From contig NZ_AP026709.1 of NCBI RefSeq assembly GCF_027923765.1, forward strand, positions 3,647,501 through 3,711,500: a DNA stretch of 64,000 bases. Reading direction: 5' to 3'. The DNA comes from Pseudodesulfovibrio nedwellii (GTDB lineage: Bacteria; Desulfobacterota; Desulfovibrionia; Desulfovibrionales; Desulfovibrionaceae). The notes under the pieces were generated by a model. That model did no database searches. It was not told the DNA's origin and worked only from the letters and a program-made list of their open reading frames with translations. The position numbers were made by a program, and so were the translations under genes. Positions 43,863 through 54,198 of this stretch are shown here, piece by piece. How positions within the stretch are numbered: position 1 is the first letter of the stretch; each line of letters opens with the position of its first letter.

Positions 43863-44466
43863 AGAGAAGGCAGATAAGACTTGATACGCCGAGAGTCAAA
43901 GAAAAATACTCATGTGATGCATTTTGAGAGGAGTTTTTTCATTGGGTGACCAGTTTTATGCGGGAGATATTCGCGAGGCATTTTGTTGGTGAGAGGGGGC
44001 TTCTTATATAAAGTAGTGGTAAAGAGGGTGATCATGATGAAGTTTGCAAAGCCTTTTTGTTGTGTGGGAGCAGTTTAATGAGAATAAATACAGGGGAGGA
44101 GTCGATGGATTTGGTGCTCAAGAAGTGAAAAATGATAGTAATTATAAAAAAAAGGAGAAGAGAAAACGATCTGAGTTAAGAAAAAATCAAGCCAAATCAG
44201 AGGGCTTTTTGTAAAGGCCTTTAAAGTGTCTTCAAATTCATTAGAAGCGTTTTGGGAGGGCTGAATTGCTTGATAATAGCGGTATAACAGGGAAAGCTGG
44301 TAATAGAGCGTTATCTGTGTGATGTTTGGCTGTGAGTGGATTTGCAAATAAATTTAAAAAAATAAGGGAACAGGGTTGACAAACACGGAGAATTATAATT
44401 AAACCGGCCCGTCCTTGAGCGGAAGAAACCGATTCAAACGAATTGCAAAAAGGTTTCGAAAAACTC
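43863..44466. other. Gene-free A/T-rich interval before the tRNA cluster
   Basis: About 600 bases without a credible gene. Open frames on either strand are short, of biased composition and without ribosome sites plus conserved sequence. Weak hairpins only (for example around 44200-44225). TTGACA at 44376 followed by TATAAT only 12 bases later is not a normal promoter. Most likely promoter-distal upstream DNA of the tRNA-tuf operon. Confidence 0.6.
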
Positions 44467-44495
44467 TTGATTTTTGAAATAGTGGCGTATATAGA
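44467..44495 (+). promoter_or_regulatory. Sigma-70-type promoter of the tRNA-tuf operon
   Basis: TTGATT (44467-44472), 17-base spacer, TATAGA (44490-44495). Transcription would start near 44502, just ahead of tRNA-Thr, and can extend through tuf. Confidence 0.6.
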
Positions 44496-44510
44496 CTTCG
44501 TTCCCCGTGA

Positions 44511-44586
44511 GCTGGCGTAGCTCAATTGGTAGAGCAGCTGATTTGTAATCAGCAGGTTGCGGGTTCAAGTCCCATCGCCAGCTCCA
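44511..44586 (+). tRNA. tRNA-Thr (anticodon TGT)
   Basis: 76 bases with CCA encoded. Acceptor GCTGGCG/CGCCAGC, D-arm GCTC...GAGC, anticodon stem GCTGA/TCAGC with TGT in the loop, and T-loop TTCAAGT. First gene of a tRNA cluster ahead of tuf. Confidence 0.97.
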
Positions 44587-44594
44587 AATAGAAT

Positions 44595-44680
44595 GGTGGG
44601 GTTCCCGAGTGGCCAAAGGGAACAGACTGTAAATCTGTCGGCGTTCGCCTTCGGAGGTTCAAATCCTCCCCCCACCACCA
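44595..44680 (+). tRNA. tRNA-Tyr (anticodon GTA)
   Basis: 86 bases with CCA encoded, including a long class II variable arm. Acceptor GGTGGGG/CCCCACC; anticodon loop CTGTAAA with GTA; T-loop TTCAAAT. Eight bases after tRNA-Thr. Confidence 0.97.
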
Positions 44681-44745
44681 AATTTCTTTTTCGAATCACA
44701 CTGTAGGAGGCCGGTTAAAAGCCGCTGATGGACTACAGAGAGTGA

Positions 44746-44822
44746 GCGGGAATAGCTCAATTGGCTAGAGCATCAGCCTTCCAAGCTGAGGGTTGCGGGT
44801 TCGAGTCCCGTTTCCCGCTCCA
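44746..44822 (+). tRNA. tRNA-Gly (anticodon TCC)
   Basis: 77 bases with CCA encoded. Acceptor GCGGGAA/TTCCCGC, anticodon stem CAGCC..., loop containing TCC, T-loop TTCGAGT. Confidence 0.97.
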
Positions 44823-44867
44823 TTTTAGCCATCTCTCATCCATCTACATTATATACAGTGTGCTTTA

Positions 44868-44943
44868 GTTCGCGAAGCTCAGTTGGCAGAGCCATCCTTG
44901 ATTAAGGATGAAATCCTCTGTACAAGACGAGATGTGAACTTCG
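44868..44943 (+). pseudogene. Degenerate tRNA, probable thrT (tRNA-Thr GGT) relic
   Basis: All four arms can be traced with near-standard spacing: acceptor GTTCGCG pairs with TGTGAAC (two G-T pairs), intact D-arm GCTCAGTTGGCAGAGC, anticodon stem CATCC/GGATG with an 8-base loop TTGATTAA, a 5-base variable loop and a 7-base T-loop TACAAGA on a broken stem. The CCA end is absent (TTCG). In E. coli the same position before tufB is thrT; the loop differs from TTGGTAA by one substitution and one insertion. Unlikely to be a working tRNA. Confidence 0.65.
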
Positions 44944-45030
44944 GTTTGGATGTTTTTGTTGGTTATTGAATTGTTAGAAAGTATTTAGAGAATAAAACCT
45001 ACACAACTTTATGATTAGGGGGTTACTGTA

Positions 45031-46224
45031 ATGGGTAAAGCTAAATTTGAACGGAGCAAGCCTCACGTCAACATTGGTACCATTGGCCATATTGACCATG
45101 GTAAAACCACTTTGACTGCAGCTATCACCAAACTGGCTGCTATGGCCGGTAATGGCGAATACATCGCTTTCGATGAAATCGATAAGGCTCCTGAAGAAAA
45201 AGAGCGCGGCATCACCATTGCTACCGCTCACGTCGAGTACGAGACCGAGAACCGCCACTACGCACACGTAGATTGCCCCGGTCACGCCGACTACATTAAG
45301 AACATGATCACAGGTGCTGCCCAGATGGATGGCGCTATCCTGGTCTGCGCAGCCACTGACGGTCCCATGCCTCAGACTCGTGAGCACATCCTGCTCGCTC
45401 GTCAGGTTGGTGTTCCCGCCATGGTCGTTTTCATGAACAAATGCGATATGGTCGACGACGAAGAGCTTATTGAGCTTGTCGAAATGGAAATTCGTGAATT
45501 GCTTGACAAATACGAATTCCCCGGCGACGATATCCCGGTCATTCAGGGTTCCGCTCTGAAGGCTCTGGAATGCGATTCTGTTGATGATGAAGCTGCAAAG
45601 CCCATCTTTGAACTGCTCGCAGCCTGTGACTCCTACATCCCCGAGCCGGAGCGCGACATTGATATGCCGTTTCTCATGCCCGTTGAGGATGTCTTCTCCA
45701 TCTCCGGCCGTGGTACTGTTATCACCGGTCGTGTTGAGCGCGGTGTCGTCACCGTTGGTGAAGAAGTCGAAATCGTCGGCATCAAGGACACCATCAAGAC
45801 CACCTGTACCGGTGTCGAGATGTTCCGTAAGTTGCTCGACCAAGGTCAGGCCGGTGACAACGTCGGTCTCCTGATCCGCGGTGTGAAGCGTGAAGAAGTG
45901 GAACGTGGCCAGGTTGCTGCCAAGCCCGGTTCCATCAATCCGCACACCAAGTTTAAGGCTGAGGTCTACGTCCTCTCCAAAGACGAAGGTGGACGTCACA
46001 CTCCGTTCTTCACCGGCTACCGCCCGCAGTTCTACTTCCGTACAACTGATATCACTGGTGTCGTCACTCTGGACGACGGTGTCGAGATGGTCATGCCCGG
46101 CGATAACGCCACTTTTAATGTCGAGATGATTGCACCTGTCGCCATGGAAGTTGGTCTGCGCTTCGCTATCCGCGAAGGTGGCCGTACTGTCGGTGCCGGT
46201 GTCGTCACCGAGATCGTGGAGTAA
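45031..46224 (+). CDS. tuf: Elongation factor Tu
   Basis: GTPase that delivers aminoacyl-tRNA to the ribosome. G1 [10 protein letters not shown]3 DCPGHADY, G4 NKCD; domains 2 and 3 complete. It is 397 residues. AGGGGG upstream of the ATG. rpmG starts 2 bases after its stop. It follows the tRNA cluster rather than fusA; no second tuf follows fusA in this window. Confidence 0.99.
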   Translation: MGKAKFERSKPHVNIGTIGHIDHGKTTLTAAITKLAAMAGNGEYIAFDEIDKAPEEKERGITIATAHVEYETENRHYAHVDCPGHADYIKNMITGAAQMDGAILVCAATDGPMPQTREHILLARQVGVPAMVVFMNKCDMVDDEELIELVEMEIRELLDKYEFPGDDIPVIQGSALKALECDSVDDEAAKPIFELLAACDSYIPEPERDIDMPFLMPVEDVFSISGRGTVITGRVERGVVTVGEEVEIVGIKDTIKTTCTGVEMFRKLLDQGQAGDNVGLLIRGVKREEVERGQVAAKPGSINPHTKFKAEVYVLSKDEGGRHTPFFTGYRPQFYFRTTDITGVVTLDDGVEMVMPGDNATFNVEMIAPVAMEVGLRFAIREGGRTVGAGVVTEIVE

Positions 46225-46226
46225 TC

Positions 46227-46376
46227 ATGCGCGTCAATATTCAGCTGCAGTGCACCGAGTGCAAGCGTAAAAATTACGCAACGCAGAAGAACAAGAAGAA
46301 TACTACCGGACGTTTGGAAGTGAAAAAGTATTGTCCTTGGGACAAGAAACACACGGTCCACAAAGAGTCCAAGTAG
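46227..46376 (+). CDS. rpmG: 50S ribosomal protein L33
   Basis: A 49-residue L33, starting [20 protein letters not shown]. It carries two zinc-binding Cys: C-T-E-C near the N-terminus and a single Cys in [10 protein letters not shown], so only three Cys in all. The ATG is 2 bases after the tuf stop. The gene is short enough to be missed by length cut-offs. Confidence 0.97.
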   Translation: MRVNIQLQCTECKRKNYATQKNKKNTTGRLEVKKYCPWDKKHTVHKESK

Positions 46377-46388
46377 TTTCGATAGCGC

Positions 46389-46465
46389 AGGGGTATAGTT
46401 CCAACGGCTAGAACGCCGGTCTCCAAAACCGGATGTTGGGGGTTCGAATCCCTCTACCCCTGCCA
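46389..46465 (+). tRNA. tRNA-Trp (anticodon CCA)
   Basis: 77 bases with CCA encoded. Acceptor AGGGGTA/TACCCCT, anticodon loop TCTCCAAAA with CCA, T-loop TTCGAAT. Lies between rpmG and secE, as in many bacteria. Confidence 0.97.
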
Positions 46466-46485
46466 ACTTAGTCTTTGATAGCGGC

Positions 46486-46519
46486 GCGGGGTCTTGTTTG
46501 AAATATGACAAGGCCCCGC
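46486..46519. other. Long hairpin between tRNA-Trp and secE
   Basis: Twelve base pairs, GCGGGGTCTTGT with ACAAGGCCCCGC (one G-T pair), 10-nt loop, no T-run. It may separate tRNA maturation from the secE-nusG mRNA or act as a partial attenuator. Confidence 0.6.
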
Positions 46520-46547
46520 AACCCGCTCAATAATTTGGGAAAGTGAT

Positions 46548-46805
46548 ATGGCCAGGAAAAAAAGCAAAAAGGTCTCTGAAAAGCAGGCCGCACAGGCTCA
46601 GGCAACCGGTCCGATGGGCAAAATCAAAGAACTGATGCAGTTTTTTGAAGAGTCAAAGGTCGAGATCAAAAAGGTAGTCTGGCCTTCTCGCAAGGAGACA
46701 ATCACCACCTGCATCGCAGTGTTGGTCGTTTCCGTGGTCATTGCTATTTATCTGGGTGTGGTGGACTTGGCGTTCTCCAAGATCGTCGAAGTCGTCCTGT
46801 CCTAG
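46548..46805 (+). CDS. secE: Preprotein translocase subunit SecE
   Basis: Small membrane subunit of the SecYEG channel, 85 residues, with one C-terminal transmembrane segment (IAVLVVSVVIAIYLGVVDLA) after the conserved EIKKVVWPSRKE amphipathic helix. The single-span form is the common bacterial type. nusG follows. Confidence 0.95.
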   Translation: MARKKSKKVSEKQAAQAQATGPMGKIKELMQFFEESKVEIKKVVWPSRKETITTCIAVLVVSVVIAIYLGVVDLAFSKIVEVVLS

Positions 46806-46838
46806 AACCAAAGCTACTTGCAAAGGCTGGAATAAAAT

Positions 46839-47396
46839 ATGGATGCCACAATGGAAAACGCTTCTCCTCGCGGTCGTTGGTACATAGTTCATACCTATTC
46901 AGGGTTTGAACAACGTGTCGAGCTGACTGTCCGCGAGATGATGCGGACCGGACAGGACAAGGGCCTCATCGAAGAGGTCGTCATGCCCACCGAAAAGATC
47001 GTCGAGATGGTCAAGGGTGAGCGCAAGACGTCTACCCGAAAGTTCTATCCCGGCTACATCATGATCAAGATGATCCTGACTGACGACTCCTGGCATCTGA
47101 TTCAGTCCATTCCGCGTGTTACGGGTTTTGTGGGCGGTAAGAATCGGCCCACCCCTATGCGCGACAGTGAGGCGGAAAACATCCTCAACATGATGGAAAG
47201 CCGCCAGGAGAAACCCCGTCCCAAGTTCAACTTTGAGCGTGGAGATGAGGTTCGGGTTATTGATGGCCCGTTCAGCGGCTTCAACGGTGTTGTGGAAGAA
47301 GTCAATTACGACAAGGGTAAGCTCAAAGTCTCCGTCTCTATTTTCGGGCGTCAGACTCCTGTGGAGCTCGACTTCGTCCAAGTGGACAAGGGATAG
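46839..47396 (+). CDS. nusG: Transcription antitermination factor NusG
   Basis: Binds RNA polymerase to aid elongation and couple transcription with translation. N-terminal NGN domain (WYIVHTYSGFEQRVEL; KFYPGYIMIKM) and C-terminal KOW domain (GDEVRVIDGPFSGFNGVVEE). It is 185 residues. The start could be 46839 or 46851. Confidence 0.97.
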   Translation: MDATMENASPRGRWYIVHTYSGFEQRVELTVREMMRTGQDKGLIEEVVMPTEKIVEMVKGERKTSTRKFYPGYIMIKMILTDDSWHLIQSIPRVTGFVGGKNRPTPMRDSEAENILNMMESRQEKPRPKFNFERGDEVRVIDGPFSGFNGVVEEVNYDKGKLKVSVSIFGRQTPVELDFVQVDKG

Positions 47397-47440
47397 CCCG
47401 GATATAATCGCTAACAGCGAATTTCTCATCGAGGAATACA

Positions 47441-47866
47441 ATGGCCAAGAAAGAATTAGGAAAGATCAAACTGCAGATTCCCGCTGGCAGTGCCAACCCC
47501 TCCCCGCCGGTCGGTCCGGCTTTGGGTCAGCATGGTGTCAACATCATGGAATTCTGTAAGGCGTTTAACGCCAAGACACAGGACCAGAAAGGCCTGATCA
47601 TCCCGGTAGTTATTACCGTGTATCAGGACCGTTCCTTCGATTTTATCACCAAAACTCCTCCTGCAGCAGTGCTGTTGCTTAAAGCCGCTAAGCTGGAGAA
47701 GGGTTCCGGTGAACCCAACAAAGAAAAGGTCGGCAAGGTCACCAAGGCTCAGGTCCAGGAGATCGCCGAACTGAAAATGGTCGATTTGAACGCCAATGAC
47801 ATTGAGAACGCCATGCTTCAGATCGAGGGCACAGCCCGCAGCATGGGTATCGAAGTCAAGGGTTAA
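47441..47866 (+). CDS. rplK: 50S ribosomal protein L11
   Basis: Part of the GTPase-associated centre. The start [20 protein letters not shown] and middle [16 protein letters not shown] are diagnostic; 141 residues. GAGGAA upstream of the ATG. rplA follows after 15 bases. Confidence 0.98.
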   Translation: MAKKELGKIKLQIPAGSANPSPPVGPALGQHGVNIMEFCKAFNAKTQDQKGLIIPVVITVYQDRSFDFITKTPPAAVLLLKAAKLEKGSGEPNKEKVGKVTKAQVQEIAELKMVDLNANDIENAMLQIEGTARSMGIEVKG

Positions 47867-47881
47867 TAGAGGAAATACACA

Positions 47882-48589
47882 ATGCCTAAGCATGGAAAAA
47901 AATACCGTAACGCCGTCGGTGAACGTGACACCGCCGCGCGAGTCGGTGTCGAGGAAGGCGTCAAGGTCACAGTCGAAGGTGCATTTGCAAAATTCGACGA
48001 GACTGTTGATGTCGCTATCAACCTCGGCGTGGATCCCAAGTACTCTGATCAGATGATCCGTGGTGCAGTTAGCCTGCCCAACGGACTCGGCAAAGATATT
48101 CGCGTTGCCGTTTTCTGTAAGGGAGAAAAGGAAAATGAGGCCAAGGAAGCCGGTGCTGATTTCTTCGGTTCCGACGAATTGGTCGAAAAGATTCAGGGTG
48201 GCTGGCTCGGGTTCGACAAAGCTGTCGCTACTCCAGACATGATGGCCGTGGTCGGTAAGATCGGCCGTGTGCTTGGTCCCCGTGGTCTCATGCCTAATGC
48301 AAAGACTGGCACAGTCACTATGGATGTTGCCAAAGCTGTCACCGAACTCAAGGCCGGTAAGGTCGAGTTCAAGGTTGATAAAGCTGGCGTCCTGCATGCC
48401 CCCATTGGAAAGATTTCTTTTGGAGCAGAAAAGCTTCTTGAGAATCTCAGGGCTCTGTTGGATATCGTCGTGCGCATGAAGCCGTCCTCTGCAAAGGGTA
48501 CGTACATGAAAGCGCTGGCTGTCTCCTCCACCATGGGACCGAGTGTCAAAATTGACCCGCTGACTGTCCGGAAATTCTTGGACGTTTAG
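47882..48589 (+). CDS. rplA: 50S ribosomal protein L1
   Basis: Forms the L1 stalk and in many bacteria represses its own L11 operon. Motifs: [13 protein letters not shown] and [18 protein letters not shown], both diagnostic; 235 residues. AGAGGAA precedes the ATG. Confidence 0.98.
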   Translation: MPKHGKKYRNAVGERDTAARVGVEEGVKVTVEGAFAKFDETVDVAINLGVDPKYSDQMIRGAVSLPNGLGKDIRVAVFCKGEKENEAKEAGADFFGSDELVEKIQGGWLGFDKAVATPDMMAVVGKIGRVLGPRGLMPNAKTGTVTMDVAKAVTELKAGKVEFKVDKAGVLHAPIGKISFGAEKLLENLRALLDIVVRMKPSSAKGTYMKALAVSSTMGPSVKIDPLTVRKFLDV

Positions 48590-48602
48590 CAAAAATAATT
48601 GA

Positions 48603-48745
48603 ATGCCGGACTCCCGTTAATTCGGGAGTCCTGTAGATAATCGCACGGAAGGTTGAGTCAGAGACGGCAGGTGAGGGTTGTTACCCACTTAATATCCTGC
48701 TTAGACAACGCTTTGACCTGCTTTCCGGGCCGAACGACGAGGAGT
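48603..48745 (+). promoter_or_regulatory. L10 (rplJL) leader RNA
   Basis: The 161-base gap between rplA and rplJ holds a 9-bp hairpin GGACTCCCG/CGGGAGTCC (48608-48631) and then GAGACGGCAGGTG...TTAATATCCTGC, in which GCAGG (48667-48671) pairs with CCTGC (48696-48700). These match the ribosomal L10 leader, where the L10-L12 complex binds to repress rplJ translation. Confidence 0.75.
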
Positions 48746-48750
48746 GGTAG

Positions 48751-49272
48751 ATGAAAAGGCAAGAAAAAGCCCAGATCATCGAGCAGCTGCACGAAAAAGC
48801 TTCGCGCGCCAGCATCGCCGTCGTCACTGACTTCAAAGGTCTTTCTGTTGAAGAAATGACCATTTTGCGCGCTAAGTGCTTTGAAGTTGGCGTCGACTAC
48901 CAAGTCGTTAAGAATACCCTGGCCCGGTTGGCTCTCAAGGATACCGAACACGGTGAATTGAGTGAACACATGAAAGAGAACTGCGCTGTAGCACTCGGGT
49001 ATGACGATCCTGTCGCCCTTGCTAAAGCGTTGGCCGATTTTGGCAAGGAGAACAAGAAGTTCTCCATGCGTTTCGGTACTCTGGAAGGCCAGTTTCTTGA
49101 CAGCGACGGCGTAACAGAACTTTCCAAGATGCCCAGCAAGCCTGAGCTTTTGAGTTCTGTACTTGGCACAATGCAGGCAGTACCCCGCAATTTCGTGTGT
49201 CTGTTCGCAAACATCGAACGCAAGTTCCTGTATGCTTTGACAGCGATCAAAGAGCAGAAAGAAGCTGCGTAA
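48751..49272 (+). CDS. rplJ: 50S ribosomal protein L10
   Basis: Stalk base that carries L7/L12 dimers. [20 protein letters not shown] and [17 protein letters not shown] are typical; 173 residues. AGGAG precedes the ATG. Downstream of its own leader element. Confidence 0.97.
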   Translation: MKRQEKAQIIEQLHEKASRASIAVVTDFKGLSVEEMTILRAKCFEVGVDYQVVKNTLARLALKDTEHGELSEHMKENCAVALGYDDPVALAKALADFGKENKKFSMRFGTLEGQFLDSDGVTELSKMPSKPELLSSVLGTMQAVPRNFVCLFANIERKFLYALTAIKEQKEAA

Positions 49273-49312
49273 ACAAGGTTCAAAGCGAATCAATTTTTAA
49301 GGAGAATTTATT

Positions 49313-49696
49313 ATGGCTGATATCACCAAAGAACAGGTTGTCGAGTTCATCGGCAACATGACCGTCCTGGAACTGTCCGAATTCATCAAAGAACTTGAAG
49401 ACGTCTTCGGCGTCGAAGCTGCTGCTCCTGCTGCTGCTATCATGGCTGCTCCTGCTGCCGGTGGTGCTGCTGAAGCTGAAGAGCAGACTGAATTCGATGT
49501 CATCCTGAAGGGTGCTGGCGGCAACAAGATTGCAGTCATCAAGGCTGTCCGCGCTATCACCGGTCTGGGTCTGAAAGAGGCCAAGGCTCTGGTTGACGAA
49601 GCTCCTAAGGCTCTGAAAGAAGGCGTTGCAAAGGATGAGGCTGACGAAGCAGCCAAGCAGCTTGAAGAAGCTGGCGCCGACGTTGAAGTTAAGTAA
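49313..49696 (+). CDS. rplL: 50S ribosomal protein L7/L12
   Basis: Stalk protein that recruits translation factors. N-terminal dimerisation region, Ala/Gly hinge (residues about 35-55) and C-terminal domain with [20 protein letters not shown]; 127 residues. AAGGAG upstream. Followed by a hairpin and then rpoB. Confidence 0.98.
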   Translation: MADITKEQVVEFIGNMTVLELSEFIKELEDVFGVEAAAPAAAIMAAPAAGGAAEAEEQTEFDVILKGAGGNKIAVIKAVRAITGLGLKEAKALVDEAPKALKEGVAKDEADEAAKQLEEAGADVEVK

Positions 49697-49719
49697 CTTC
49701 GACTATTTAAGCTAATATA

Positions 49720-49763
49720 GCAAAGAGCGCTCGCCCTTGCATGAAGGGTGTTGCGCTCTTTGC
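49720..49763 (+). terminator. rplL-rpoB intergenic attenuator hairpin
   Basis: GCAAAGAGCGC (49720-49730) pairs perfectly with GCGCTCTTTGC (49753-49763), with an inner CGCCCTT/AAGGGTG stem. No T-run, so probably partial termination or processing that sets the L7/L12 to RNA polymerase ratio, as known for this junction in E. coli. Confidence 0.7.
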
Positions 49764-49993
49764 TCTGTATGTATATATACTGGTTTAATAGCCTTTTTAT
49801 TTTTGGGTTCACACGCTGTAAGACATAAAGTCTGCTCCTCGTCGGTGTGCTGGGGTTTTGGTTCCAGCTACAGCTTATCTACCCGTTTTCCCGCGCCAAT
49901 ATCATCATTTCGATGTGCGGTGCGCCTGACAGAGGGCAAGGGTCTCCCATAACCCCGCGCCCCAACCATCAACCGCTCATGCATGAGGGTACA

Positions 49994-52900
49994 ATGGGTC
50001 AACTGAGAAAAAAATTCGGCAAAATCGTCAACACGCTCCCCATTCCGCATCTCCTGGAACTCCAGGTAGATTCGTACAATCGTTTCCTGCAGGAAGGCAC
50101 ACCGCCGGCTAGCCGTGGAGACTTTGGGCTTGAGGGTGTATTCCGTTCCGTGTTTCCCATTGAAGATTTCAACAAGACCGCAAGCCTTGATTTCGTTTCT
50201 TATGAAATCGGCGAACCAAAATACGACGTCGATGAGTGCATCTCGAAAGGCCTGACCTACGAGACGCCCATCCGTATCACTGTCCGTCTCGTAGTTTTTG
50301 ACGTGGATGAAGAGACTGACAACCGCACGATTCGCGATATCAAGGAACAGGACATTTACTTCGGAACGCTTCCGTTGATGACAGTAAAGGGTACCTATGT
50401 AATAAATGGTACTGAACGTGTTATTGTTAACCAGCTTCAGCGTTCTCCCGGTATCATTTTCGAACATGATTCTGGTAAATCACATTCCAGCCGCAAGGTG
50501 CTTTATTCAAGTCGCATCATACCCATGCGCGGCTCTTGGCTGGATTTCGACTTCGACCACAAGGACATTTTGTACGTCCGCATTGACCGTCGCCGGAAGA
50601 TGCCAGTCACCATCCTGCTTAAAGCGATGGGACTTTCTCGTACTGATATCCTTGATTATTTCTACGAAATTGAATCTTATTCTTTGCTTAAAACCAAAGT
50701 ACAGCGCAAGGTCGTAGAAGAGCAATTCCGTAAGGAAGAAGCTTTTGCCGACATTAAAATCGGTGATAAGGTTGTGGTCAAGAAGGGCCATAGCTTCACA
50801 AAGGGTGCTTGGAAGAAGCTCGTCAAGAACGAGGTTAAGAATATCGAGGTTGATCCGGTTTCTTTGCTCGGATTGTACTTGGCAAAGGACATCGTCGATA
50901 AAAATGGCGAAGTTTTGGCTGAGGCTGCCGAAGAAGTTACCGTTGAACTCCTTGAGAAGCTCCGTGATGCCAAGATTAAGGATCTGGACGTGCTGCATAC
51001 TCGCGGCCTGGACGTTTCCTCTGCCTTGCGTGATACGCTTCTTCTGGACAAGACTACGGATCTCGAGACCGCACAGATCGAGATTTATCGCAGGCTTCGT
51101 CCCAGTTCACCTCCCACGCCTGAAATTGCGTCGAACTTTTTTGAGAATTTGTTCCGCTCTTCCGACTACTACGATCTGTCCAGCGTGGGTCGTTACAAAC
51201 TTAACTCTCGTCTGAATCAGGACGTGGATTTGTCCACTCGCACTTTGACCAACGAGGATATTCTTCTCGCAGTCAAGGAACTTATGCGACTCATGGACAC
51301 CCATGGTCCAGCTGATGATATTGACCATTTGGGCAACCGTCGTGTTCGTCCGGTGGGAGAACTGGTAGAAAACCAGTACCGCATCGGCCTCGTCCGCATG
51401 GAACGCGCTATTAAAGAGCGCATGTCTTTGCAGGAAGTCGCTACGCTGATGCCCCATGATCTGATCAACCCCAAACCGGTTGCTGCAGTGCTGAAGGAGT
51501 TCTTTGGAACTTCACAGCTCAGCCAGTTCATGGATCAGACCAACCCGCTTTCCGAAGTTACTCACAAGCGTCGTCTGTCCGCTCTTGGACCCGGTGGCTT
51601 GACTCGTGAGCGTGCTGGTTTTGAGGTCCGCGATGTGCATACCTCTCACTATGGTCGTATTTGTCCTATTGAAACGCCTGAAGGACCGAATATTGGTCTG
51701 ATCGTTTCTTTGACGACGTACGCCAAGGTCAACGATTATGGTTTTATTGAAACACCGTATCGTAAGGTTGTGAACAAGCAGACCACCACTGATATATCCT
51801 ACATTGACGCCTCCAAGGAAGCCAAGGAGATTGTGGCTCAGGCCAATGCTCCTCTGGATGATAAGGGTGTTTTTGTTGATTCACGTATCAATGCACGTAT
51901 TGCCGGCGATATTCAACAAGTCGCAGCAGAAGAAGTCACCTGCATGGATATCAGCCCGAGCCAGACGGTTTCCATCTCGGCTGCGCTGATTCCCTTCTTG
52001 GAACATGATGACGCCAACCGTGCGCTCATGGGTTCCAACATGATGCGTCAGGCTGTTCCTCTGCTTCAGGCTGAGGAACCCCTGGTCGGTACCAATATGG
52101 AAGGTCCGGTCGCTCGCGACTCAGGAGCTTGTGTGCTGGCCGAAGAAGACGGTATCATCCACTTTGTGGATGCTGAACGTGTTATTATCAACTATGATAA
52201 TGGGATTTCCCCGAATACCGGCGGTGCCAAGCATTACGAATTGCAGAAATGGCACAAGTCCAACCAGAACTCCTGCTTTGGACAAACTCCCCGCGTACAG
52301 GTGGGGCAGCGTGTCAAAAAGGGTGCAGTTCTGGCTGATGGCCCCGGCATTGATCATGGTGAACTCGCCCTGGGTAAGAACTTGCTTGTTGCGTTCATGC
52401 CTTGGTGTGGTTTCAACTACGAGGACTCCATTCTCATTTCCGAGCGTATGGTCAAGGAAGACGTGTTTACCTCGATTCACATTGAGGAATTTGAATTGGT
52501 CGCCCGTGACACAAAGCTTGGACCCGAAGAAGTGACCCGTGATATTTCCAACGTTTCTGAAGAAATGCTTCGGAACTTGGATGAGTGCGGTATCATTTGT
52601 ATTGGTGCTCGCATCAAACCGGATGACATTATGGTCGGTAAAATCACGCCCAAGGGCGAGACACAGCTGACTCCGGAAGAGAAACTCCTCCGTGCTATCT
52701 TTGGTGATAAGGCTCGCGATGTGAAAAACACCTCTTTGAAGGTGCCGCCGGGAATTTCCGGTACCATCGTTGACGTCAAGGTCTTCAACCGTCGTTCCGG
52801 CGATAAGGATGACCGCACCAAATCGATCGAAGATGCGGATCTCGCAGCCTTTGATGTCAAGGAAATGAAGCATATCGCTTCCTTGACCGCTTCGACTCGT

Positions 52901-54115
52901 GACAAAGTATGGGCAGCCTGCGAAGGTGGAAAGCTCAAGAAAGAGCTGATTGGACCCAAGAAGACCAAGCTTGGCGCAGTCGGCGAGGTTATCGAGCGAG
53001 AAGCGCTGGATGCACTTCCTATTAAAAAGATGATCGGTATATTCGATAAGGATATCAATGATCAAATCAAGCTGATCGCTGCCGATTATGAGCAGCAGGT
53101 CGCTTTTATAAAGAACATCTATGACGTCAAGCGCGATAAAGTCACCGAAGGTGACGATCTGCCTCCGGGCGTCATCAAGATGGTCAAGGTCTATGTCGCC
53201 GTTAAGCGTAAATTGAGCGTGGGCGATAAGATGGCTGGCCGTCACGGTAACAAGGGTGTCGTATCCTGCATTCTTCCTGAGGAAGATATGCCGTTCTTTG
53301 ATGACGGTACTCCCATGGATATCGTTTTGAACCCGCTGGGCGTTCCCTCCCGTATGAATATCGGGCAGATCATGGAAACCCATTTGGGCATGGCCGGTCG
53401 CAAGCTCGGTCAGCAGGTTACAAAGATGATGGAAGAGAGCGGCAACGCGCTCAAGGACATCCGTGAGGACGTCAAATCCATCCTTGATACACCTGACATG
53501 TACGAACTCATCGACTCCATGAGTGATGAAGAGTTTGTGACAGCGCTCAAGCAGTTGAAGAACGGTATTGTTGCCAAGACACCTGTGTTCGACGGCGCGA
53601 ATGAAGACGGCATCTGGGGCTGGCTTGAGAAAGCCGGGCTCGCCTCTGACGGTAAGTTCATCTTGTTTGATGGCCGTACTGGCGAACCGTTCCACAGCCG
53701 TGTCACTGTTGGCATCATGTACATTCTGAAACTGCATCACCTTGTTGACGAGAAGATTCATGCCCGGTCTACCGGTCCTTACTCGCTCGTTACGCAGCAG
53801 CCTTTGGGCGGTAAAGCTCAATTTGGTGGCCAGCGTCTGGGTGAGATGGAAGTCTGGGCTCTTGAGGCCTACGGCGCCGCCTATCTTCTGCAGGAGTTCC
53901 TCACCGTCAAATCTGATGATGTGCAGGGCCGTGTGAAGATGTACGAAAAGATTGTCAAAGGTGATAACTTCCTGGAAGCCGGCTTGCCGGAATCCTTCAA
54001 CGTTCTGGTCAAGGAACTCATGTCGCTGGGTCTGGATGTGACTTTGCACTACGAAGACCGTAAGCGTCCCGTTGCTCCTGCTGCTCCCGCAGCCATGAAG
54101 CCGCTGGTGGACTAA
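49994..54115 (+). CDS. rpoB: DNA-directed RNA polymerase subunit beta
   Basis: The 1373-residue beta subunit. Start [19 protein letters not shown] at ATG 49994 with GAGGGT upstream; longer in-frame readings cover A/T-poor leader without family similarity. The rifampicin region reads [20 protein letters not shown], with the usual Asp, His and Ser residues of sensitive enzymes. The C-terminal [20 protein letters not shown] is diagnostic. Confidence 0.98.
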   Translation: MGQLRKKFGKIVNTLPIPHLLELQVDSYNRFLQEGTPPASRGDFGLEGVFRSVFPIEDFNKTASLDFVSYEIGEPKYDVDECISKGLTYETPIRITVRLVVFDVDEETDNRTIRDIKEQDIYFGTLPLMTVKGTYVINGTERVIVNQLQRSPGIIFEHDSGKSHSSRKVLYSSRIIPMRGSWLDFDFDHKDILYVRIDRRRKMPVTILLKAMGLSRTDILDYFYEIESYSLLKTKVQRKVVEEQFRKEEAFADIKIGDKVVVKKGHSFTKGAWKKLVKNEVKNIEVDPVSLLGLYLAKDIVDKNGEVLAEAAEEVTVELLEKLRDAKIKDLDVLHTRGLDVSSALRDTLLLDKTTDLETAQIEIYRRLRPSSPPTPEIASNFFENLFRSSDYYDLSSVGRYKLNSRLNQDVDLSTRTLTNEDILLAVKELMRLMDTHGPADDIDHLGNRRVRPVGELVENQYRIGLVRMERAIKERMSLQEVATLMPHDLINPKPVAAVLKEFFGTSQLSQFMDQTNPLSEVTHKRRLSALGPGGLTRERAGFEVRDVHTSHYGRICPIETPEGPNIGLIVSLTTYAKVNDYGFIETPYRKVVNKQTTTDISYIDASKEAKEIVAQANAPLDDKGVFVDSRINARIAGDIQQVAAEEVTCMDISPSQTVSISAALIPFLEHDDANRALMGSNMMRQAVPLLQAEEPLVGTNMEGPVARDSGACVLAEEDGIIHFVDAERVIINYDNGISPNTGGAKHYELQKWHKSNQNSCFGQTPRVQVGQRVKKGAVLADGPGIDHGELALGKNLLVAFMPWCGFNYEDSILISERMVKEDVFTSIHIEEFELVARDTKLGPEEVTRDISNVSEEMLRNLDECGIICIGARIKPDDIMVGKITPKGETQLTPEEKLLRAIFGDKARDVKNTSLKVPPGISGTIVDVKVFNRRSGDKDDRTKSIEDADLAAFDVKEMKHIASLTASTRDKVWAACEGGKLKKELIGPKKTKLGAVGEVIEREALDALPIKKMIGIFDKDINDQIKLIAADYEQQVAFIKNIYDVKRDKVTEGDDLPPGVIKMVKVYVAVKRKLSVGDKMAGRHGNKGVVSCILPEEDMPFFDDGTPMDIVLNPLGVPSRMNIGQIMETHLGMAGRKLGQQVTKMMEESGNALKDIREDVKSILDTPDMYELIDSMSDEEFVTALKQLKNGIVAKTPVFDGANEDGIWGWLEKAGLASDGKFILFDGRTGEPFHSRVTVGIMYILKLHHLVDEKIHARSTGPYSLVTQQPLGGKAQFGGQRLGEMEVWALEAYGAAYLLQEFLTVKSDDVQGRVKMYEKIVKGDNFLEAGLPESFNVLVKELMSLGLDVTLHYEDRKRPVAPAAPAAMKPLVD

Positions 54116-54139
54116 GGCCGGACTGTTAAAAGGTAATAG

Positions 54140-54167
54140 GCCCGGTCAGTCGAAAGACTGGCCGGGC
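54140..54167 (+). other. rpoB-rpoC intergenic hairpin with GAAA tetraloop
   Basis: GCCCGGTCAGTC pairs with GACTGGCCGGGC (12 bp, one G-T pair) around a GAAA loop, with no T-run. It may be an RNase target or mRNA stabiliser between rpoB and rpoC. Confidence 0.7.
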
Positions 54168-54198
54168 ATGAAATAACTTCTTACGATAGGGGATATCC

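Noticed and set aside
44075..44347. A 90-codon minus-strand ORF in the A/T-rich interval
   Set aside because: Low-complexity composition, no ribosome site and no recognisable family.
44376..44399. TTGACA followed by TATAAT upstream of tRNA-Thr
   Set aside because: The spacer is only 12 bases, too short for a sigma-70 promoter; TTGATT-17-TATAGA at 44467 is better placed.
44434..44616. Minus-strand ORF containing WDLNPQPADYKSAALP
   Set aside because: Common artefact from the complement of a tRNA gene (here tRNA-Thr).
46032..46511. Minus-strand ORF with GVEGFEPPTSGFGDRRSS
   Set aside because: This is the well-known artefact translated from the reverse strand of tRNA-Trp; it also lies opposite the tuf 3' end and rpmG.
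52121..54049. A 642-codon open frame antisense to rpoB
   Set aside because: It mirrors the codon structure of rpoB, has no ribosome site or recognisable domain, and similar long shadows occur opposite rpoC, tuf, rplA and fusA.
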